DNA from: Tetrastigma voinierianum
Taxonomy: Eukaryota > Streptophyta > Magnoliopsida > Vitales > Vitaceae
Length of the DNA: 64,000 nucleotides
Direction: 5' to 3'
Assembly: GCA_016808115.1 (NCBI GenBank)
Contig: JAEQBH010001392.1
Location: 529,996 to 593,995 of the forward strand
The position numbers were made by a program, and so were the translations under genes. Shown here one piece after another: positions 19,204-31,968 of the stretch. Position 1 is the first letter of the stretch, and every line of letters starts with the position of its first letter. The notes under the pieces were generated by a model that worked only from the letters and a program-made list of their open reading frames with translations, was not told where the DNA came from and did no database searches.

Positions 19204-22196
19204 TGTCAGAAACCCCAACCCGAACAACGTTATAATAGCTTAACCGATTAGGAGTGTCCAATGATAACGGAGGTGACACTTAACGGTCCGGATTATTTGG
19301 GCATAAAAGGAAATTCTTCAAAATTTTCACCGAATGCCCTAAAGAATATGATTTTTCTTATTATATCCTGGATGGAGGGGTTTGGTAAAGGAATTTTAAG
19401 AAATTTTAGTTCCTAAGGACTTTGAACCGATATTTAGAAGAGAATTGATATTTAAGTGAATAGATTTTCTGACCGAAATTGAGCCCGCGCTAATATTTTT
19501 GGAAATCGGGGTCGAAAATACGAAAAATGTCCTAAATAATCATAGATTCTAGAATCGAAACTGAAACGAGGAACTGAGTCCCGTTTTGATAGCTTTCATT
19601 CGAACGTAATTCCGATAATAATACGCTATCAGTCCGACTTACGATTTTAATGATTTTAACCGATTTCTGATTTCGCAGCCTGAACTAATGTGAAGGATTT
19701 AATTAGAATATTTCATGGTCAATTTGAAGTTTAGATCAATTACAGAATAGTTTTGACATTTAATCTAAGATAAAAGAAGATAAGGTGAAACTCAGATAAA
19801 ATCACTATAAGGGAGATATTTTCGAGAGCCAATCAAACCTTTCTTAAAGGCTAAGTTATGATTAAAATAATAGGTTAATGGATTTGTGATTAATTAGAAT
19901 GGACTGAATGACAAGGTGACATGTGTAAGTCACTCTGTCACCAACCAATGAGATTCTTTAGCTCAAGTGCAATTTGACAAATTGTGTTGGCCTTTCAAAA
20001 TATAAAACAAGAAAATGAAAGTTTGCTCAAAAGAGGAGAGCTCGTCCATATGAGAGAAAGAGGGAAGAAAAGAGAGAAAAGAAAGGAGAGAAAGGAGAAG
20101 GAGAAACATGTGAGGCTATGGAGCAAGGGGAGATGTGATTTTTTTCCTTTCTTCAAGCTCTTTCAAGTGATCTAAGTGGAATCAAGGGAGAGGAGCCAAG
20201 GAAAACCAAGAAACAAGTAAGTTTAATGGTGGAAAGTTGATTTGATGTTTTCCATACCTAATGTTTTGATTTCTTGTATGGATGGTAGAATTGTGGTATT
20301 TAAGGTTGAATCATGATGATTTGATAGAAATTGAGAAATAAATGGATTAGGGTTAGGTTTGAAAATCAAGTGAGGAATGGTTAGGGTTTGATGTCAATTT
20401 TGTACGATATGCTGAAATTGGTTAGGATTTATGAAATTGAGGTATAAGGCATTGATTTGGAGGATTAGAGTGAAGAAAATGGAAGAACAAAATGGAATAT
20501 GGTTTGTGCATAATTCGCCAAACGGAAATGAGAGGGGTTAAGGATAATGGTAATTTCCATGTTTTAGGGTAATCTTAATCAGAAATGCATTGGAATTGGT
20601 TAGGAAAAGAAAAGGATTTGAATTGAGGGCATTAAGATCATGCTGTAAAGTAAAGGGAATGCTGTCAAAATTTCTGTAAAACCCCTATTTTTGTTTTGGC
20701 TATAGATTAAGTTAGAATCATCCAAATTAATTGATTCCAATTGCAAAGAACCATAAGAGATAGGGCTACAAATGTATAGAAGGAATTAAGATAAGATTGT
20801 AGGCTCTAAGACTCCCAAATACGGACTGAAAGTTGACTGTGTAGCTCACTGATTTTTTCTCTCTGTTTTGGGTATGGTTGTAGTGAGCTGGGCCATAAGT
20901 GGAGTTTCACTCATCCAAATTGAGTGACCAAAATTCTGGGAAAAATAGACTTCTAGGGTAAAATGTGTATCTAGGGAAGTGGATGCAAATCTGTAACCCC
21001 AAAGTGTCTTAGAAAATGTCAAAGTGAGCTATGTGCAGATTCTGTTCTTCCAAATTGAGTCATCTAGATGTAAAATTCAATAACTTGAGTTTTGGTGGAT
21101 TCCAAATTGGGTGATTCCAATTGGAGAAGAAACATTATAACCATAGTTTCAAATGAGTGAAGAAACCATTTTCAATTTATGGATTTAAGATCCCATAAAT
21201 CAAGGATAACAGTAGGTGATCAGTGAGTTAACCAAGTTGGCATCAAAAACATGTTGTAACTTGTGTTATGTGGTTGAGGGCCTTAGAGAAGGAATTTAAA
21301 ATTAAAAATTTAAAGAGATGTCATTGGATATATAAAGGACTGATCTGGAGAGTTTCATAATTTTTGAAGACCGTTTGAATATTTTTTTAGGTCATAAAAT
21401 CTATAGAGTATTGTGGGAAAAAGGTTGGCCAAAATGAGTGGTTTTTTAGTGCTCAAGGGTAATTTGTTAATTTGGCTTTATATGAATGTGATGTGGTTGG
21501 GGTGAAAATGAATGTGTATGGTGGATTAAAATGGAAGTTATGATTAATGTGTAGTTGTGGTTTTCTTGAAAAGGTGAAAAGGGACTATCACTCCGAAACG
21601 GAATTCGGTTTCGAAGCAAGCTGGATTGAGCTATGTGAACTGCGGAGTGTAAAAAATGATATTTTAAAATTGAGTTTCTTAAAGGTGAATGGTTTTAATG
21701 TTAAATCGAAAGGTTTCATGGAAATGTTTATATAAATGTTAAGGCATATGGAAGTTTATGTTAAAGCTTATTATGGAAATGTTTTATATATGTATGCATA
21801 TGTTAAGGCACAATGAAAGTTTAAAATGTGTAAAGAATGCATATGTATATTTTCCGATATATGCGTTTTAATGATAAAGTAAAGGATTTAAAATGGGATT
21901 TATAAATGTATTTTGATAAATGTTTTACTGATTGCTACGAACCTCATACGATCAAGTATGACCGGAGCATCGCTTATGACCTTTAAGCGCAAGGATTTAG
22001 GGGGTAGTTATAGTTACTAACCTGTAGGGAAATAGGTGTTTAGGAGTAATATCCTTACACGTGATAAGGTGCGTTATGACCTGAACCCTATGCAAAGCGT
22101 GAGTTTCTCCGCAATGTAGTGGTTATGACTGAATGTGACTCATTCTCACCGTCGCATCCTGAACCGGCTCGTGTGTTTATCCTCGGGTTCCATCAA

Positions 22197-22227
<31 letters not shown>

Positions 22228-23107
22228 TTTAAGGTATAAAATGGATTTTTAATCATGTATAAGTATATTATTTTTGATATATAATTTAAAATGTTATCTA
22301 ATGAAATGTACACTCACCCGGGCTCCTTTAGCTCATTCTTTCCATATGTTTCAAAAATATTTTCGTGGATCTCGAGACAAAAAGTACCCTAGGCATCCTC
22401 CTGTGCAGTGAGTCGAGCCATCGAGAAGACGACGCATGTGAACTGCATTATATAAATAGTTTGCATATTTTATATGTCGAATAAATTGTCATGTATATAT
22501 ATGCATATATGGATATATTTTGAAAAGGAACTACTTAGGCTAGCCGCTTAAGTCCCGCTCAAGCCTCCACCTTTTTATAACCGTGCATGGAATTGAAGAA
22601 GTTTTAAATGTTTTGATGATTGAAATGAATAAATGTATATGGTATATATATTGTGTTGATTGAGTTGTGGACGAGGAGTCCTAAAACGGAAGTTGAAAAT
22701 TGGAAGATTAGAAGTGTTTTTAAATGCTTATGCAGGTTTTATAAATTTGGGAAAGTCCGAAAAACAGAGAAAACTCTGGCCGATTTTCATTAAAATCTAA
22801 GTGTTTGAAAAAAAAAAAAATTTACCACTTCACTTCCGCATTATTTTCTAAAGATATGTTAAGGATTGTAAAGGGTTCGATCCATTTATTTTCATATGAT
22901 TGTTTTGAGTAAAAGTTTCATATCCATCGGAGTGCACGAGGTCCTCCGGTTCATGTGGTTAATCCGGGTCGAGATCCTTCACTTGCATTAATTTCGGTTT
23001 TATCATTTTTCGTTCTTAACAATATAAAATTCAGAAAAATAATAATTTAACTTATTTTATACCCTAAACATGTTATAAAATTGCGATGGTATATTTTGGG
23101 TGTTACA
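19204..23107 (+). repeat. Inner arm 2 of LTR complex
   Basis: It starts TGTCAGAAACCCCAACCC and ends GGTATATTTTGGGTGTTACA. It holds a purine-rich stretch (GAAAGAGGGAAGAAAAGAG, about 20055-20100), blocks inverted relative to arm 1, a GAAA microsatellite (22195-22227) and a GC-rich subterminal block (22315-22560, CACTCACCCGGGCTCC). The length of about 3.9 kb fits a long plant LTR or an LTR plus flanking non-coding sequence. No protein frame is supported. Confidence 0.45.
22195..22227 (+). repeat. (GAAA)n microsatellite
   Basis: About eight uninterrupted GAAA units. Copy B (62194-62232) has about nine with one GAA interruption. Confidence 0.95.
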
Positions 23108-23992
23108 ATTAATATGACTTAAGGACCCTTTGAATTTGGGTCAGACAAGCATCGGGTTCTATTTTTTGAAAACAGAAAGCAATTCCTGCTTGTTTAGGAC
23201 ATATCTTGAGTTTGGTGCTCCAAACTGGATGATTCCAATTGAGAAAAACCCTAGCATCGTGAAATGTTCGAGTAGAAGGAACCAGTGTCAAATTATGGAG
23301 TTAAGACCCCTGAAATTAGGTCTCACAATCGGTTACTAGTGTAAACTAGGGAAACAGACCAGATTGACATTAAAATGCCATAACTTTAGTTTGTAGTAAG
23401 ATAAGCACACCATGTTATCCTTCATGGGGTAGTCATATATTTTCTGATTAATCTTAGGTTACAAAATATAGATTTACTCATTGGTCAGTAGAAATGAAGT
23501 TGTGTCTCAATAGAATTAAAATACCAATGGATAAAAAATCCGATTAAATTAATATATTAGTTTAAACTAAATGATAAAACGCCAAGGACAATGTTCTTAT
23601 TTTAATTTTTTCAAATTAATTTACATAAAATATTAGCGTGAATATTCCTTTTCTAGTGGAGTAAGGGATTAGTTATAGAATTGCTCAATAAATTCAATGT
23701 ACAATCTATTAATTCATTCATCCTAAATTCATTGAATGCTTCTCATACTATCCTACACACCCAAATTATCAAGAGTTCCCATATTTAAAAAAATATTTCT
23801 ATAAAACTTAGGAGTCCTTTGTTTTTATTTTTTTATTTTTTTTATTTTTTGCTTAAAGTAATTGGCTTTCACCATTAAGCATGCTTGTTTTTAAACTTTT
23901 TCATGACTTATTTTTAAAAGAAAAAGCCAAATTTTTTGGATTTATTTTTATTTTTTCTTAATGATCTTTTTAATGTATTTTTCTATTTAGAA
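23108..23992. repeat. Further LTR-family fragment and T-rich tail
   Basis: The sequence at 23220-23335 (CTGGATGATTCCAATTGAG, then GTTAAGACCCC) is a diverged third version of the block at 21100-21200, so it belongs to the same LTR family. From about 23640 it becomes T-rich and non-coding. It matches 63110-64000. Confidence 0.5.
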
Positions 23993-25724
23993 AAAACCTA
24001 GATGCTCAGTAAATATGAAAAAGTCATATATTTTATGATCCAATTGAAACTCTCATGATTTGTTTCAAGCTAATTAAACAGTTTGATTGATGTACATACA
24101 TTGGCACTAACCGCATGCCCTAGACATTGAATTTGATCCGAAATAAAATAACATAGTGATGAAAATGCATGTGTAAAAATCTGTAATTTTCCATCATCTC
24201 ATATTCGATATAGGGGTCAGAGCACTAATGTTTCACGACATCTAACATGGAGGGTTCAGTAAGCATATACTGCTGAAATTAAGAGCAATTGTGATCAGTA
24301 GGCAGTACAAAAGCAGCTTTAAAAGCTCCTGACTTAAATGAAAAAACTCAACAAACTTGTAACTAAGTCTTAAGGAACAAAAAATATAATGCCTCCACTA
24401 AGGCCTTCTTCACCAACATAACCCTGTTGACCCTCCCTACATACATAAATGGAGATAAGCTATATAGATTCTACAACCACAACATATAATAAATGTCTGA
24501 AGAAAATAAGACATTAATAAACAAAAGAAAGTACTTACCATAGGAGGCATACTAGCAAAAAAGTTATTCCCATTAAGATGGTCAATCATTTAGTATGGAT
24601 TCACTGTCAAAATGTTACTTGGGTATCACATACATAGATACAATAGGTTAATATAATATATAATAGGTTGATCATAGTCAAAATAAAAGAAAGTTGAGCT
24701 TGAACATTTTGGACATTCAAACAGCATGAGGTTGACAGTAGCTTGGAAGCATAAAATGGATAAGAAATATAAGTAGTATCGAGTCGGCTAAGAGAATCTC
24801 TAAGACTAACTAGCTTTACCATCTTGAGAGCCACATATATTGTTTCCATGACTCATTTCCCAGTCCTAGGCTGTCCCTTGTAGCCGTTGTTGGTTTGTTC
24901 ACGTAAATATTCCCCATATCATGACTTGCAATTGTTCTGTTATCAGGTGTTACCGTATCAGAAGACTTGAATATGGAGGATATATTTCTAGAGTTTTTTT
25001 CTTTTTTGCTATTTTCACTATCATGAAACTATAAATGATAATGAGAAAGAAGAAAGGACAAATTGTTGAAACACGCACCTCAACCATGTGCTGATAACTT
25101 CAGCCTGGCCGGTATAGATAAAATTACTGATCCTTTTGCAGACGTTATTGTTTGTTTCTTTACGCTCTTCCCAACTCTGTATAACCAGAGAAAGTGAGAA
25201 TACAACCTATAAATTGATACTGAATCATGAAGAGAGATTACCTGGATACTTGAAAACCAAAAATAACTGGAAAACCCATCTCTCCTTTCACAATGCTTGC
25301 AGATGTAGAAATCTCAACTAATCTGCATGCTACATTAGTATGTTTTTTTATATTGGTTCGACTATTGATTTTTCTCCTAGTTAGCAATGTCCGTTAATGG
25401 AATCATTTAAACCCATTGCATAGAGAAGCGAAATTTCACGTTTTAGTCACAGGTCTATATTTGCAGTATTGTTTGATTTATATATCGGCGCATAGATCTG
25501 TTTTTGGGCAGTGGAGTATATTCGTTTCCATTTAGCCCCGAGATTCTAGATATCTGTGTTCTGACAGCCGGACTGCATATTCGGTATTACGAGGGATCTT
25601 ATATAGTTAGCGGCATTTAGATGCGTTTGAAATAAGAGTGCATCGTCGTAAAAGATTTACACCAGCCCGTGACATGTTGAGAGTAGTCTTGATCATCTGT
25701 GCCAACAGTATCACAAAGACTTAC
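23993..25724. other. Single-copy spacer, possible 3' part of the split gene
   Basis: No firm gene part. A minus-strand stretch at about 24800-24870 reads GNESWKQYMWLSRW and is followed by GTAAAG, which could be a further exon of the gene at 25725-28620, but the acceptor side is unclear. The remainder is AT-rich. Confidence 0.3.
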
Positions 25725-28620
25725 GGCTTCAACAGCTAGTTGAATATCAGCATCACTAAGCACAGTTATGGCATTATTCCTATCTGATTCAAGCAAACAT
25801 TTACCAAATCTCTCGACCACTATATGTTTAACCACTTTTCCTACCTGTAGTTGGGCATAAACAACATCAGACTGAATACAAATTGAACTATTTCAATTAC
25901 AATTTAATTGTAGAACTTGAAAAATGTGTATCCAAGTAGAAATGAACAGGTACACATAAAATTGACATTGATTGGTCTCTTCATGATAAGCATGAAGAAA
26001 AAATTTTAAGTGTCTTGGAGCAGGGGATATAAATATCCCTAACTTATAGTGAGAATGTTTTGTACTGAAACTAACACAGAAGAAAGATTTCTGTATTTTC
26101 TTTCTCTCACTTTGGAATTTTATAAATGGAAATTCAAGAACCAGTCTCATGTGAACAGCTGAATGTATATTTTCAATTAGAAGTAGCTTAAGTCGCCATA
26201 TGAAGCAAGCCTGTGGTTTGACATTCCCAAAGAAAAAAGGCATAATCAAATAGCTTTGAAAGCAAGGATCCAGAAAACAAACACAGTATATACCTGGGAA
26301 TTTCAACAGAAACCAGAGGTATGCGTGTATCCTTACTATTGCTTTATTAAGTTCACTGCCCTGCAAAGGAAGTGGAAATTGAACCAGTTAAATTGTTCTT
26401 CTACCCCCGCTATCAATTCTTGTTATTGAAATGGTCACCAAAGGACTTTCTACAGGACCTCTCCTGGGATTCATCACATGGAAAAAAGAAACATAATTAA
26501 TTTTGCTTGAGTGTGAGTATGCCTCAAGAGATGCACATAAAGGTATTGGTATTATAAATTTGAGAATTTGGTAGTCAAATTTCCTAAAAGATGTTACAAA
26601 TATTAGCTTTGAAGATTATTGTGAATCCAATTGCCTTTATAAGACATGATTCCTCAAAAAAAAATGCACAAAAATCAAAGAGGGGGCAATATGCCATCTG
26701 CAATCTTGGCATATTATGAACTGATGTCCTAAGGGACAAAAGTTCCCAGGGTTGATCTCTTTCTTCAAAATACATCCTTTAATCTTCAATGGTTCAAAAT
26801 AAAAGAATGTGGAAAGAGATTTTACCAGATGACACAATTTCGTGACGAAGTGCTAACCAAGCAATTTGTCCTAAAGAAACACATTATATAAAGTTAGCAT
26901 AAGAAGTTGAAGGAGATTATTTTACACTTTAAAAATAAAGTTAAGGAAATGTTCATTTATCACATAAAATAAATAAATAAATATCAAAACATCTAAAGAT
27001 AAATAGTTTGCTTAATGCAAAGTAAACCATTTATGATTGCAACTTAAAATTTTAATTTAAAGGCCAAAGTTAACATTTTACTGAATTATGCTAATATTTT
27101 GAATTGATTAATTATAAAGTTTAATGCTATTTCTACGGTCATTGATAGTGAAATTAATTGAAAAGATAGGAAATGAGCACCGATGGGGAAAAAGTGGCCA
27201 TCATATTAGCCGTTAGGGAAAAAACATCCTAATCATGAGCATATTAAATAGAATAAATATTAAATCTATTTATCATTCTTTAAACAAATTTTATATTCTT
27301 TAAAAAAGATATAGATATACATTTGAGGATTGAGAATAAAGAATAATATTGTATAAATAAAATTAGAACATTTTAAGAGATATTCTTTATTTGTTTTCAC
27401 TTGTTTCTATTTTTTATAGTTATTTCAAAAAATAATCATACAAATATGAAAGAATGATCGAAAATAAAATATTATTTTTAAAAATATATTTAAAATTATA
27501 GAAATTGAAGAACTATTTAAACGATTTCCAAAACTGTTTTTCAAGAACCATTTTCAAAACACTTGTGAAACAAAATCATAGTTACCTCTCCCCTTTATCC
27601 AAATATTGAATTTACTACTTTAATGACAAACTTAAGAAACAAATATCTCAGTTTTTTTTTTTTGTAAAAGGAATGGTTTTACACCTACTTAGGAAAAATA
27701 TATATACTTTTTAATGTCATACATGCACTCTCTTGCTTTGCAATAGTATTTGCTTCACCAACATTTCTAGACATATAATATGAATGATTATAGCCACGAT
27801 GGAAGAGATACCCCACCCTCACATTACTAACTCCTCTATTTATTTGTGAGTTGAGAACTCAATTGGGAAGAAGAATACAAAAAGTTTAATTTCTAGTTAA
27901 GAAGGTTTATTTTCTGTTTTATTTACTTTTTAATATAGTTCTCAGGAATAATTAAAAATTAATGTTTTTCAAAAACATTTTATTTTTTGTTTTTAGAATA
28001 AGAAAACAATCTTATATTTTATAATGGCAAATTTGTTTTTTTTTTATCTTAAATAAAAAATAGTTTTTAAAAATTGATTTTTAAACAAGTCACACAATGG
28101 AAAATATATGGAGGAAACACTCCTTGTAGTAACACTATTCTGAATTCAATCGATATATATCAACCTTCCAAGCTTTCAAGCACCAATCAAATTCATGGAA
28201 ATAGTTAAGAAACTCACCAAGAGCTAAAAGACACACTGAAGATAGGAAGGAGTACATAAAGAATCACTTACAAGGTCTCCATTCCCGCAAAGACAATATG
28301 TGCAATAAATGTCATCGTAGCAGAGACATATAAAAATTTCATCCACATCCGTAAGGTAAACATAAAGAAACTCACCTCGTAGGGTGCGACGTGATTGGAA
28401 CCTATTAACAAAGTAATCAAAGTTATTTTATGTCTTACTGTATCCTAAAGAAAATCCAATCTCATATGCCGACAATGGAAAGAAAGTAAGGGCAACTATA
28501 TCAAAGATAATATTGACCATGATTTAAGCAATAGTATTAATGTCTAGACTTACTGTGTGATACAACCAGTTGTGATTGTTTACTATACTGCACTGCCGAA
28601 TTACACGCGTCAATAACTTC
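25725..28620 (-). CDS. Partial split host gene, minus strand, product not recognised
   Basis: Five short exon candidates have canonical splice signals. 28554-28620 (TTGCAG acceptor, GTAAGT donor) encodes EVIDACNSAVQYSKQS onward. 28376-28401 (GTGAGT donor) joins it in phase as SNHVAPYE. 26826-26870 (TTTAG acceptor, GTAAAA donor) encodes QIAWLALRHEIVSS. 26337-26360 (TTTGCAG acceptor) encodes GSELNKAI. 25725-25844 (CTACAG acceptor, GTAAGT donor) encodes VGKVVKHIVVERFGKCLLES onward and joins the previous exon in phase 0. Exons are missing between 28376 and 26870 and at both ends, so this is a partial model. I do not recognise the family. The large AT-rich introns are consistent with a plant gene. 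A copia LTR lies just upstream (28839). Confidence 0.45.
26871..28375. other. Probable long intron(s), AT-rich
   Basis: No coding signal is seen. Poly-A/T-rich sequence lies between two exon candidates of the minus-strand split gene; an undetected exon may lie here. Confidence 0.35.
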
Positions 28621-28838
28621 CTGCAAGTGATGGTGCGGCATGAGTTAGATCCATAAATTTCAATTGTACATTTTCTTTTCTTGACATTTTCACCAAAATT
28701 TTCAAGAATCAAACAAGTATAAATTTTTAATAACTTAAAATCATGATTGACAATGTTGGAAATAATGTGCTTTCCTAATTGAGCTGAACCCTTATAGCCA
28801 AACAACCTTTCCATTCTAAGAAGATTCTAACTCAAACT

Positions 28839-30080
28839 GTAACATCTTAACCGATCACCATCTCTTTTACAACAATCTAACTGTCATCTCTGTTCCTCTC
28901 CGTTCTCTCTGTTTCTTTTTAAAATATCCGTGATCGAACCGGGCTGAGGTAATAAGATGATTCGAGCATGATGGTTTTATCTAATCGTTCTCTCTTACTC
29001 GAGCTTCATGGTATCGTAGCCATGCCTAAGCTCAGCAATTTTTTTCTCCTCCTCCCTAACCAAACCTTGCTTCTTCTTTCTTCTTCCCACCCTTCCTACA
29101 TCGACTCCAATATGTAATGAAATAAATTTCTTCCACCTACTAACTACCTATTCTCATTCAACTTCACCAACTCACTTCAATTCATCGATCATGGTTTTAT
29201 TTTTTTTGTCTATTGGCTAAATCACATAAATGAATCATTTATCACTGTTCCTCCTCCGTGAATTAACTCTAAGGGCTCCATCCCCTTGTCCTTCTACTCA
29301 GGCCCTTATAAGCTCTCATTGTCGATGATTATTCCAAATTTACATGGGCATATTTTTTACACAGAAAAGACCAAGTTCTCAAGACTTACATCCCTTTTCA
29401 AAAACTTGTTGAAAACAAACTTAGCATCTCTATTAAATCCATTCAATCTAATAATGGGAGTGAATACATTGCCCTTCACTCCCATCTGGACTCTAATGGA
29501 ATATTCCACCGCTTCTCTTGGCCTCACACACCTAAACAAAATGGAAGAGCCGAGAGAACTCTATTAGCTCAAGCCTCTCTACCAACTTTTATGGATGCAA
29601 GCGTTTTTAAAAGATACATAACTCATCAACATTTCATCTATAAAATTTAAACTTCCAAGTCCCTCCCTTTCATGTTCTCGTTTAGTAAACACATGATTAC
29701 AACCATCTTAAAGTCTTCGTGGTTGATGTTTTCCATCACTGACCATACATGGCTCACAAGATGTCCATCGCTCTACTCCATGTGTTTTTCGCTTATGTTC
29801 CTCTCATAAGGGATACCTTTGTCTTCATTATACCTTCGACGTATCTTCACTGCACACACATGTTAAATTTCCTGAAACCAAGTTTCCATTTCGAACGAAC
29901 TCACCTCCACATTCTTCTATCGCTCTATTTCTAAACCCGCTTCGAATTCAAATGCTACCTTCTCGCCTCAAATTTCCACTCTTCCTAATTCCTCATAAAG
30001 ATTCATTCCTTTCTATAATTCCAGTCCATTTCCATCTCACCGATCCCGAACCTCACCTTCACCTTCACCCCTCCACGTAA
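28839..30080 (+). mobile_element. Truncated Ty1/copia element with short LTR, plus strand
   Basis: A probable 5' LTR of only about 170 bp (28839-29008, TGTAACATC...GAGCTTCA) is followed at once by a PBS-like TGGTATCGTAGCCA (29009-29022). Gag and protease are missing or unreadable. Integrase is clear at about 29310-29565: DDYSKFTWAYFLHRK, the motif with the catalytic Asp before N-G (SNNGSEYIALHS), and PHTPKQNGRAERTL. Degraded integrase C-terminal sequence follows to about 29930. RT, RNase H and a 3' LTR are not seen. Both flanks are single-copy in this window. Confidence 0.75.
29286..29567 (+). pseudogene. Copia integrase core fragment
   Basis: Across two frames the reading gives VDDYSKFTWAYFLHRK, NGSEYIALHSHLDSNGIFHR and PKQNGRAERTLL. 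These contain the DDE-type integrase core landmarks (first Asp in VDDYS, second next to NGSEY, Glu in GRAER). Asn stands where the usual QSDNGSEY has Asp (QSNNGSEY), so the second catalytic position is lost. Frameshifts and truncation mean no functional protein. Confidence 0.75.
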
Positions 30081-31857
30081 CACACATCTAATGATCAATG
30101 AGAAAAACTGCATCTCAAATAAGAAAGAATATGTCGCCAAAGATTCGCCCCCAAGAACATACAATCAGTCGCCAAAACAAAAGTCCGTGACCGGATACGC
30201 TATGAATATAGTCAATCGAGGTTACCAATCAAATCGGGGATGCCTCCAATTCTTATTTCAACTGATATTAATGGATCTAACTAAAATTGGGAAACAAAAG
30301 GAAAATATAATTTTCTATGCTAATCATATATACTTAGATTATGAAGATTTAATTCAATTCCTTCATATTTTTAGCAAACGATAAAGATATTTCCTATTCA
30401 CTTTTTCCATTCAAAATATTTTTTCACTAGGTTATCAATCATTACTTAAAGAGTGACCAAAAAAAATAAAAAGAAAAACCATCTTCAACCAAATTTGATT
30501 ATATGATCAGAATGTTCTTTTATAGTTTTTTGTATATTGATAATCATACAATTGGTTGATTTAGTTCAATTAACTTGGAACTTTTTTTTTTCTTGAAACA
30601 AACATTTAACTAAAAAAATCTCACCGCAAAAAAATTCACAAAAACAAAATATATGCTCAATGATTTGCTTCGGGGTCGTGCATAGTATCTCCACAAAATA
30701 TTTAGTAATAAATATATTTAAATTATTCTTTTCTTTTGTTAGCTGATCCTATTTATAGAGAATCAAAATTATTTAAATAATCCCCATGTTGTGGTGTGGC
30801 AATATGGGTTTTGGGGATTTCACGGATGCCAGGAAGCATGATATCCAATCAAAATCCTCCATTTTAAAATTCATGGGTGGAAAATGTAAGAATCAGTTTT
30901 ATGTTTTTAGTAAATTAGCCTCGTCATTCATTCCAACATTAGAAAACAACCGAAAGGCCATTTTGCTAGACAAACCTCTTTTGACTACATAAAAAGGGTA
31001 TAAAAAATCTCTCCCAAAAATTCAAAGCAAAATTTTGCGGCTTCGACCTACTAAATCCTCTTAAGTCGCGAAACTACTTTTACTTAACTCAAGTGCATTC
31101 ATTTGATCAATAAGTTCAATAGATCACAAAATGTAAAATTAGTCCAACATATCCTCAATAATATGTAAAGTGTAAAAAAGTGATAAAACATACCTTTAAC
31201 CTCTCGTAATTGCTTTGGTTAATGGCTTTCCCACCTATGCCACAAGCTCACTAAGTGGTTCGAGTTTAGCTTCCAAAGCCTCACATTGATCTCTCGTAGA
31301 ATTCATTCAGATCTCAAGAAAGCACGGAGTGTTCAAGACAATAAATGCAAAAGATATGGTTTGTGAGTTGTCGTAATATGTAAGATATCCAAGAAGGCAT
31401 ATAAAAAAAAGATCTAGAAAGCAATAAATCTCAGAGATGACAATCTCACTGCCATCCATAGCTCGACGCTTATACAACAAGCTTACGCCTTCCTCATGGG
31501 CCTCCTTATAGAACCCCCAACCTTACTCAAGTACCCGAATCGCTGTAAGATGTGTGATATCAATTCATCTAATGTTTTTTTTTTCCCGAGAGTTCGTCCA
31601 AGATTTCTAATGCCTTGGGTGATGATTTTCATCCCTTTTCCTCAATCCTAATTTCAAATAGCAATTATTTTCCAATACTATAACATAAATTTTACTTTTC
31701 TAATTTTTTTTTAATTACAAAAGTTATTTAATTTACTGGGCTCTTCCAACAAACTTAGAAGAACTGGGAAAATAATATGCAATCATTTCATGAGAGGCTT
31801 TAATTTCTCAAATTCTAGATTAAATTCCAAAAAAATAAAAGATCAATGGAACAGGAA
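30081..31857. other. Non-coding single-copy spacer
   Basis: No convincing gene. A 97-codon open frame (30091-30384) has no recognisable motif and ends in AT-rich sequence; it partly overlaps the degraded copia tail. The rest is AT-rich. Confidence 0.4.
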
Positions 31858-31968
31858 CTAAACCTCATTGTTTACAGAACTGAGGGAAGTGATCTCCTCC
31901 GAGTAGCCTTTCCACTGGCCATTGACGAAAAAGCCTGGATTGGCCAAGTTGAGAGCGATCTCATCCAA
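31858..31968 (-). CDS. Possible small exon, minus strand
   Basis: An open stretch of 36 codons (LDEIALNLANPGFFVNGQWK onward, then stop) has protein-like composition. Upstream on the same strand is a CT-rich, 5'-UTR-like region (about 32100-32330, CATTCTCTCCTCTCC-type). An in-frame stop precedes the only nearby ATG. The opposite strand also reads IDEKAWIGQVESDLIQNSDH, so strand and coding status are uncertain. Confidence 0.2.
   Translation of the reverse strand: MDEIALNLANPGFFVNGQWKGYSEEITSLSSVNNEV

Larger units (their letters stand above)
16664..23107. repeat. Inverted LTR-like complex with TGTAACACCC termini (copy A)
   Basis: The two outer ends are inverted copies over about 50 bp. The left end (best in copy B, 56620) is TGTAACACCCCGAATTATAC followed by TTTTATAACATGTTTA. 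The right end on the minus strand is TGTAACACCC followed by TTTTATAACATGTTTA. Inside, about 18380-18650 is inverted relative to 20880-21090: CCTAGAAGTCTAGTTTA and ACTCAATTTGG on one side, CCAAATTGAGT and AGACTTCTAGG on the other. No open frame longer than about 70 codons is convincing. It is best read as nested long LTRs of one family in opposite orientations. A very large foldback element is the alternative. Confidence 0.6.
1..23992 (+). repeat. Copy A of a >24-kb direct duplication
   Basis: The opening bases (cacaagatgaaattaattct) recur at 37678. Every recognisable block then recurs in the same order and orientation up to 23992, which matches the last base of the window. AT-rich parts are near-identical apart from short indels; GC-rich parts differ much more. 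Copy A lacks about 2.5 kb present in copy B near 12775. The left limit is not reached, so the true repeat is longer. Confidence 0.97.

Noticed and set aside
25893..26366. 157-codon minus-strand open frame as one exon
   Set aside because: Only its first 24 bases are flanked by a good acceptor and donor; the rest is hydrophobic, intron-like AT-rich sequence without family resemblance. A longer exon to a CCCAG/GTATAT donor cannot be fully excluded.
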